Assembly: GCA_019753155.1 (NCBI GenBank) | Contig: JAIELG010000013.1 | Location: 53,472-117,471 of the forward strand | DNA: 64,000 bases | DNA from: Burkholderiales bacterium | GTDB taxonomy: Bacteria; Pseudomonadota; Gammaproteobacteria; Burkholderiales; JABEVD01 | Direction: 5' to 3' | Shown: positions 60,687 to 64,000 of the stretch, one piece after another | Layout: each line of letters starts with the position of its first letter | Numbering within the stretch: position 1 is the stretch's first letter | Position numbers and translations under genes: made by a program | The notes under the pieces: model-generated | Seen by the model: the letters and a program-made list of their open reading frames with translations, nothing else | Database searches by the model: none | What the model was told of the DNA's origin: nothing

Positions 60687-61681
60687 CTGGCGTAATCCAG
60701 GATGGGCCTGCTCCTTTTCCAGAATTTCCAGAGATCGAGCCTGCTGGTCTCGAAATGAAAGCCCTTCTCGTTGTCGGACAGGGTGAGCACCATGCCCTGC
60801 TGCACGCCCTGGTGAAGGGGGGCGAACCAGTTCGCTTCGAGCGCCCTGAGCCTTTCATCCCATGCGTTGCCGTCCCCGTATTTCGACGGGAGAAACAGGT
60901 CTTCGAGAATGACGAGATGTTCGCCTTCCGTGCCGAGTTTTGCCAGCCATGCTTCGGCATTTTCCGGGACCGGGAAATGGGGCGTTGCGGATTGCTTCGC
61001 CAGCCCTCGGGCGACCGGATTGTTCGAAGCGATCGAAGCGAAAGGGGTTTGCCTGACGTCCGGAGAAATGCCCCCTCCCCAGAACCAGACGCTGTTGATC
61101 GTGAGCCTGCCGACTTTTTCACGCTCGTCGTTGACGGGATGATCGTGCAGCAGCATCTGGATTTCGTTCAGGATGTGGTTCCAGCGCATCGCATCCACGC
61201 CTTTGGGAAGGCTGGCCGTGATATCCCTGCCGATGACCTGCGAAATCGGCGTGGTTGCAAGGTGCGGCGGCTCGGGAAGGCGCACGAGCCAGATGTCGGG
61301 TTTTTCGAAAGCGAAATGCAAGCCGTCTGACTCGAAATGCCTGTTGAGCGCATCGATGATGGCTTCGGCCTCGGCATCCGAAATCGAAAGCATGTCGGCC
61401 CCCAGCAAGACCAAGTGATCGCGTCTGATCTGCATGTGGACGGGATCGGCTCTGAGCCAGTAATCGAGATCCTCGGCGCCAACGGAGAGCGAGAGGGGCG
61501 CAACCGGCCAGTCCTGCTGCGGCCTGACCAAGTAGGCGCGGCACAGCCATTCTTCGAGGCTCTGGCCTTCCGTCCTGGTGCGCTCCCCCCTGGCGAGCAG
61601 CGTCTCGAGGTGGGGAAGGGCCTCTATCCTGAAGACGGGATCGGGCCAGAACAGGTGCGGGATCAGGACATGGCATCTCAT
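60683..61681 (-). CDS. Conserved protein of unknown function next to recJ
   Basis: A 332-residue soluble protein starting MRCHVLIPHLFWPDP. HLATTPISQVIGRDITASLPKGVDAMRWNHILNEIQMLLHDHPVN and VGRLTINSVWFWGGGISPD are the best-conserved looking blocks. Proteins with this pattern are usually annotated as uncharacterised or loosely as phosphoglycerate mutase in Betaproteobacteria, often beside recJ; I cannot assign a reaction. ATG 61681 is taken as start. It may be co-transcribed with recJ. Confidence 0.7.
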   Translation of the reverse strand: MRCHVLIPHLFWPDPVFRIEALPHLETLLARGERTRTEGQSLEEWLCRAYLVRPQQDWPVAPLSLSVGAEDLDYWLRADPVHMQIRRDHLVLLGADMLSISDAEAEAIIDALNRHFESDGLHFAFEKPDIWLVRLPEPPHLATTPISQVIGRDITASLPKGVDAMRWNHILNEIQMLLHDHPVNDEREKVGRLTINSVWFWGGGISPDVRQTPFASIASNNPVARGLAKQSATPHFPVPENAEAWLAKLGTEGEHLVILEDLFLPSKYGDGNAWDERLRALEANWFAPLHQGVQQGMVLTLSDNEKGFHFETSRLDLWKFWKRSRPILDYAR

Positions 61682-61755
61682 GGCTTGAAGTTTAGCCGAA
61701 ATTTGTGCGCCCTTCATCCTTGTGTCAAACTTCTCCTTTTTTCGAAATATCTCCA

Positions 61756-63000
61756 GTGCTGCCCTACGAGCTTTTTGTCGGATTGCGTTACACTCGGGCG
61801 AAGCGGCGAAATCATTTCATTTCGTTCATTTCACTCATTTCGATGGTCGGAATTGCCCTTGGGGTCGCCGCGTTGATCGTGGTGCTTTCCGTCATGAACG
61901 GATTCCAGAAGGAATTGCGTTCGCGCATCCTCGGAGTCGCCGCCCATGTCGAGATTTCCGCGGACAACAACCTGCTCGCCAACTGGCGGGGGGTGGCTGA
62001 AATCGCATCGAGAAACCCGGAAGTGACGGGGTCGGCCCCCTATGTTCTCGCGCAGGGGATGCTCTCCCTGGACCAGTCCGTGCAGGGCGTGTACATACGG
62101 GGGATCATGCCGGAAGAGGAATCGAAGGTGGCCGATATCGGCAGCCACATGAAGGCGGGAAGCCTGGCGAATCTGCATCCGGGAGAGTTCGGCATCGTGC
62201 TTGGAGCGGAAGTCGCCCGCAGTATAGGCGCTTCCATGGGCGACAAGGTTGTCCTCATCGCGCCCCAGGGACAGGTGACGCCTGCGGGCATCCTGCCGCG
62301 GCTCAAGCAGTTTACCGTGGTCGGCATATTCGAAGTCGGGATGTTCGAATTCGACAGCGGGCTCGCTCTGGTCGATCTTGGCGACGCACAGAGGCTCTAC
62401 AGGATGGGGGATAGCGTGACCGGCGTGAGGCTCAAACTGCGCGACCTCGATCTTGCCCCGCAAGTATCCCTGCAACTTGCAACCCATCTGCCGCCCCAGG
62501 ATGTCGTCACGGACTGGACCCGCCAGCATGCGAATTTTTTCAGGGCGGTTAAAATCGAGAAGAACGTGATGTTCATCATTCTTTTCCTGATCGTGGCGGT
62601 TGCCACCTTCAATATCGTCTCCACCCTCGTCATGATGGTGACGGACAAGCAGTCCGATATTGCGATCCTGCGCACGCTGGGCGCCTCGCCTCCCGGCATC
62701 ATGAAGATATTCATCGTCCAGGGGGCGCTGATCGGCGTGATCGGGACGATGCTCGGGGTGCTCTTCGGCGTGCTTACGGCGGCCAACATCGACGTCATCG
62801 TGCCCTTCATCGAGCGCATCTTCCACACCCATTTTCTTGCGAAGGATGTCTATTACATCTCCGAAGTGCCTTCCAGCCTGGAGTTCGGCGATGTGGTTTC
62901 GATCACGATCCTGTCCCTCACCCTGAGTTTTCTGGCCACGATTTATCCGAGCTACAGGGCGTCGAGAGTGAATCCCGCGGAGGCGCTGCGCTATGAGTGA
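61756..63000 (+). CDS. lolC: LolC/E, lipoprotein-releasing ABC transporter permease
   Basis: A 414-residue inner-membrane protein that, with LolD, releases outer-membrane lipoproteins to LolA. The start [54 protein letters not shown] is the LolC/E signature, with helix 1; a large periplasmic domain follows; helices 2-4 are in the last 150 residues. GTG 61756 fits homologues. Only one permease gene is present before lolD, as in many Betaproteobacteria with a LolF-like single form. lolD overlaps by 8 bases. Confidence 0.93.
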   Translation: MLPYELFVGLRYTRAKRRNHFISFISLISMVGIALGVAALIVVLSVMNGFQKELRSRILGVAAHVEISADNNLLANWRGVAEIASRNPEVTGSAPYVLAQGMLSLDQSVQGVYIRGIMPEEESKVADIGSHMKAGSLANLHPGEFGIVLGAEVARSIGASMGDKVVLIAPQGQVTPAGILPRLKQFTVVGIFEVGMFEFDSGLALVDLGDAQRLYRMGDSVTGVRLKLRDLDLAPQVSLQLATHLPPQDVVTDWTRQHANFFRAVKIEKNVMFIILFLIVAVATFNIVSTLVMMVTDKQSDIAILRTLGASPPGIMKIFIVQGALIGVIGTMLGVLFGVLTAANIDVIVPFIERIFHTHFLAKDVYYISEVPSSLEFGDVVSITILSLTLSFLATIYPSYRASRVNPAEALRYE

Positions 63001-63664
63001 AGTGCTTTCCTGCCGCAACCTGAAGAAAATCTACATGCAGGGAAAAACCGAAGTTCCCGTCCTGCTCGGGATCGACCTGGAGGTGATGGCGGGCGAGAGC
63101 GTCGCGGTGATCGGCGCATCGGGTTCGGGTAAAAGCACCTTGCTGCATCTTCTGGGCGGGCTCGATGCCGCGACTTCAGGGGAAGTCAGGATACTGGGGC
63201 GGGACATCGAGAAAGTTTCGGAATCCGAGCGGGGGGGAATCAGGAACCGGTCGCTGGGTTTCGTTTACCAGTTCCATCACCTCCTGCCGGAATTCACCGC
63301 GCTCGAGAACGTTGCCATGCCGCTGCTTATACGGAGGATGGAAAAAGCCGAAGCTTTGGGGCAGGCAGCGCAAATGCTGGAAAAGGTGGGGCTCAAAAAA
63401 CGCCTGGAACACAAGCCGGGCGAACTCTCGGGCGGCGAGAGGAGCCGGGCTGCGCTTGCGCGCGCGCTGGTGACGGCCCCCGCTGCGGTTCTCGCCGACG
63501 AGCCCACGGGGAACCTGGACCGGCATACTGCGGAATCCATGTTCGATTTGATGCTGGAACTCAATCCCCAGCTCGGCACCAGCCTCATCGTCGTGACGCA
63601 CGACGAATCCCTCGCAAGGCGCACCCAACGCATACTCAAGCTCGTGGACGGGGTGCTGGTCTAA
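62993..63664 (+). CDS. lolD: LolD, lipoprotein-releasing system ATPase
   Basis: A 223-residue ATPase. Walker [25 protein letters not shown], the Q-loop [27 protein letters not shown], signature [19 protein letters not shown] and Walker [21 protein letters not shown] are complete. It starts inside lolC. Directly after its TAA begins the short repeat at 63665. Confidence 0.95.
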   Translation: MSEVLSCRNLKKIYMQGKTEVPVLLGIDLEVMAGESVAVIGASGSGKSTLLHLLGGLDAATSGEVRILGRDIEKVSESERGGIRNRSLGFVYQFHHLLPEFTALENVAMPLLIRRMEKAEALGQAAQMLEKVGLKKRLEHKPGELSGGERSRAALARALVTAPAAVLADEPTGNLDRHTAESMFDLMLELNPQLGTSLIVVTHDESLARRTQRILKLVDGVLV

Positions 63665-63720
63665 GGAACCGTTGACCGCAATGCGCCGTCACGCCCGCAT
63701 GGGAGTAAATCAGTGCTTCC
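63665..63720. repeat. 56-bp interspersed repeat with inverted ends
   Basis: The ends GGAACCGTTGA (63665) and TCAGTGCTTCC (63710-63720) are near inverted repeats. Bases 63682-63711 match 35661-35690 at 29 of 30 positions. The first base follows the lolD TAA directly. It looks like a short non-coding mobile or decayed element that also contributed the ends at 8 and 35 kb. Confidence 0.65.
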
Positions 63721-64000
63721 CTAACCCGAAAATTTCACGATAGAGGGTCGGCGGAAGGGTAAAACCCGCATAAAATATGGTTTCCCGACCGTATTTATGA
63801 GCGTTCCGCCGATGCCAAATTATACCGCACCTAAAAACGTCTTTCCCGGATTTTCACGCCGCAAGATCGAAGTGAATTTCGACGGTGGCGACATCACCGG
63901 CGATGCTGGATTGCTTCTGCTTCGACAGGTCGACAACCATCTTGGATTGCTTTCCCGCATTGCACCGCTGCTGCCGGATGACCGCGATCCGGAACTCATT
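63721..64000 (+). mobile_element. IS1380-family insertion sequence, left part
   Basis: It begins near 63721 (CTAACCCGAAAATTTCACG, probable left inverted repeat region) and runs off the window; the right end is not visible. It carries a transposase start. Confidence 0.6.
63812..64000 (+). CDS. IS1380-family transposase, N-terminal part
   Basis: 63 residues are visible, starting MPNYTAPKNVFPGFSRRK. VNFDGGDITGDAGLLLLRQVDNHLGLLSRIAPLLPDDRDPEL is the typical IS1380 N-terminal block, with FDGG..TGDAGLLLLR and the later DxRDP. An in-frame ATG at 63797 would add five residues. The catalytic DDE residues lie beyond the window. Confidence 0.8.
   Translation, partial: MPNYTAPKNVFPGFSRRKIEVNFDGGDITGDAGLLLLRQVDNHLGLLSRIAPLLPDDRDPELI

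Overview
The window is one continuous stretch of a bacterial chromosome. Its housekeeping gene orders (ispD-ispF, tsaB-rimI-udg, pepA-holC-valS, lptFG, sigma factor-DUF3619-DUF3106, ilvIHC-psd-pssA-leuA, yceD-rpmF-plsX-fabHDG-acpP-fabF-pabC-mltG-tmk-holB-pilZ-tatD, recJ next to lolCD) are those of Betaproteobacteria. The PEP-CTERM protein, the sigma-54 type promoters, the type IV pilus PilZ proteins and a second, N-type ATPase suggest an environmental member, perhaps in the Nitrosomonadales/Gallionellales area. That placement is an inference from gene content; no 16S gene or marker tree is available. I saw no rRNA, tRNA or CRISPR array.

Layout. 0-8 kb: isoprenoid genes, a frameshifted thpR, a host-attachment family gene, tsaB-rimI-udg, lplT/alr/radA, and a PilZ protein with a FimV-like tail. 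8-16.7 kb: a truncated PAS fragment, valS-holC-pepA on the minus strand, divergent lptFG, and an ECF-like sigma factor module. 16.9-23 kb: branched-chain amino acid and phospholipid genes (ilvI, ilvH, ilvC, psd, pssA, leuA). 23-27.4 kb: ovoA (ovothiol), srkA, an orphan cheZ and yaeQ. 27.5-33.6 kb: a complete minus-strand N-type F-ATPase operon in the order atpD-C-Q-B-E-F-A-G, without atpR. 33.7-35 kb: an EAL-domain gene behind a good sigma-54 promoter.

35.0-35.7 kb is a non-genic island bounded by inverted repeats; it carries a 68-bp hairpin and a copy of a motif also found upstream of the PEP-CTERM gene. 35.7-46.8 kb: maf and the fatty-acid synthesis cluster through tatD. 46.8-53.5 kb: lysS, the PEP-CTERM gene, a metallo-beta-lactamase/HDOD pair, prfB with its programmed frameshift, and a DUF4010 membrane protein. 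53.5-58 kb: a MacAB-TolC type export operon. 58-63.7 kb: a glycine-zipper lipoprotein-like gene, a cyclic-nucleotide-binding protein, recJ and its neighbour, and lolC-lolD. The window ends inside an IS1380-family transposase.

The most interesting points are (1) an N-ATPase operon that has lost atpR, with a c-subunit carrying Met where the second ion-ligand residue normally lies; (2) a sigma-54 promoter plus an upstream 18-bp element before the PEP-CTERM gene, with the element repeated in the 35-kb island; (3) a short interspersed repeat whose ends abut the stop codons of valS, maf and lolD; (4) two sequence-level switches or lesions: a 25-bp tandem duplication that frameshifts thpR and a C10 tract inside the HDOD gene.
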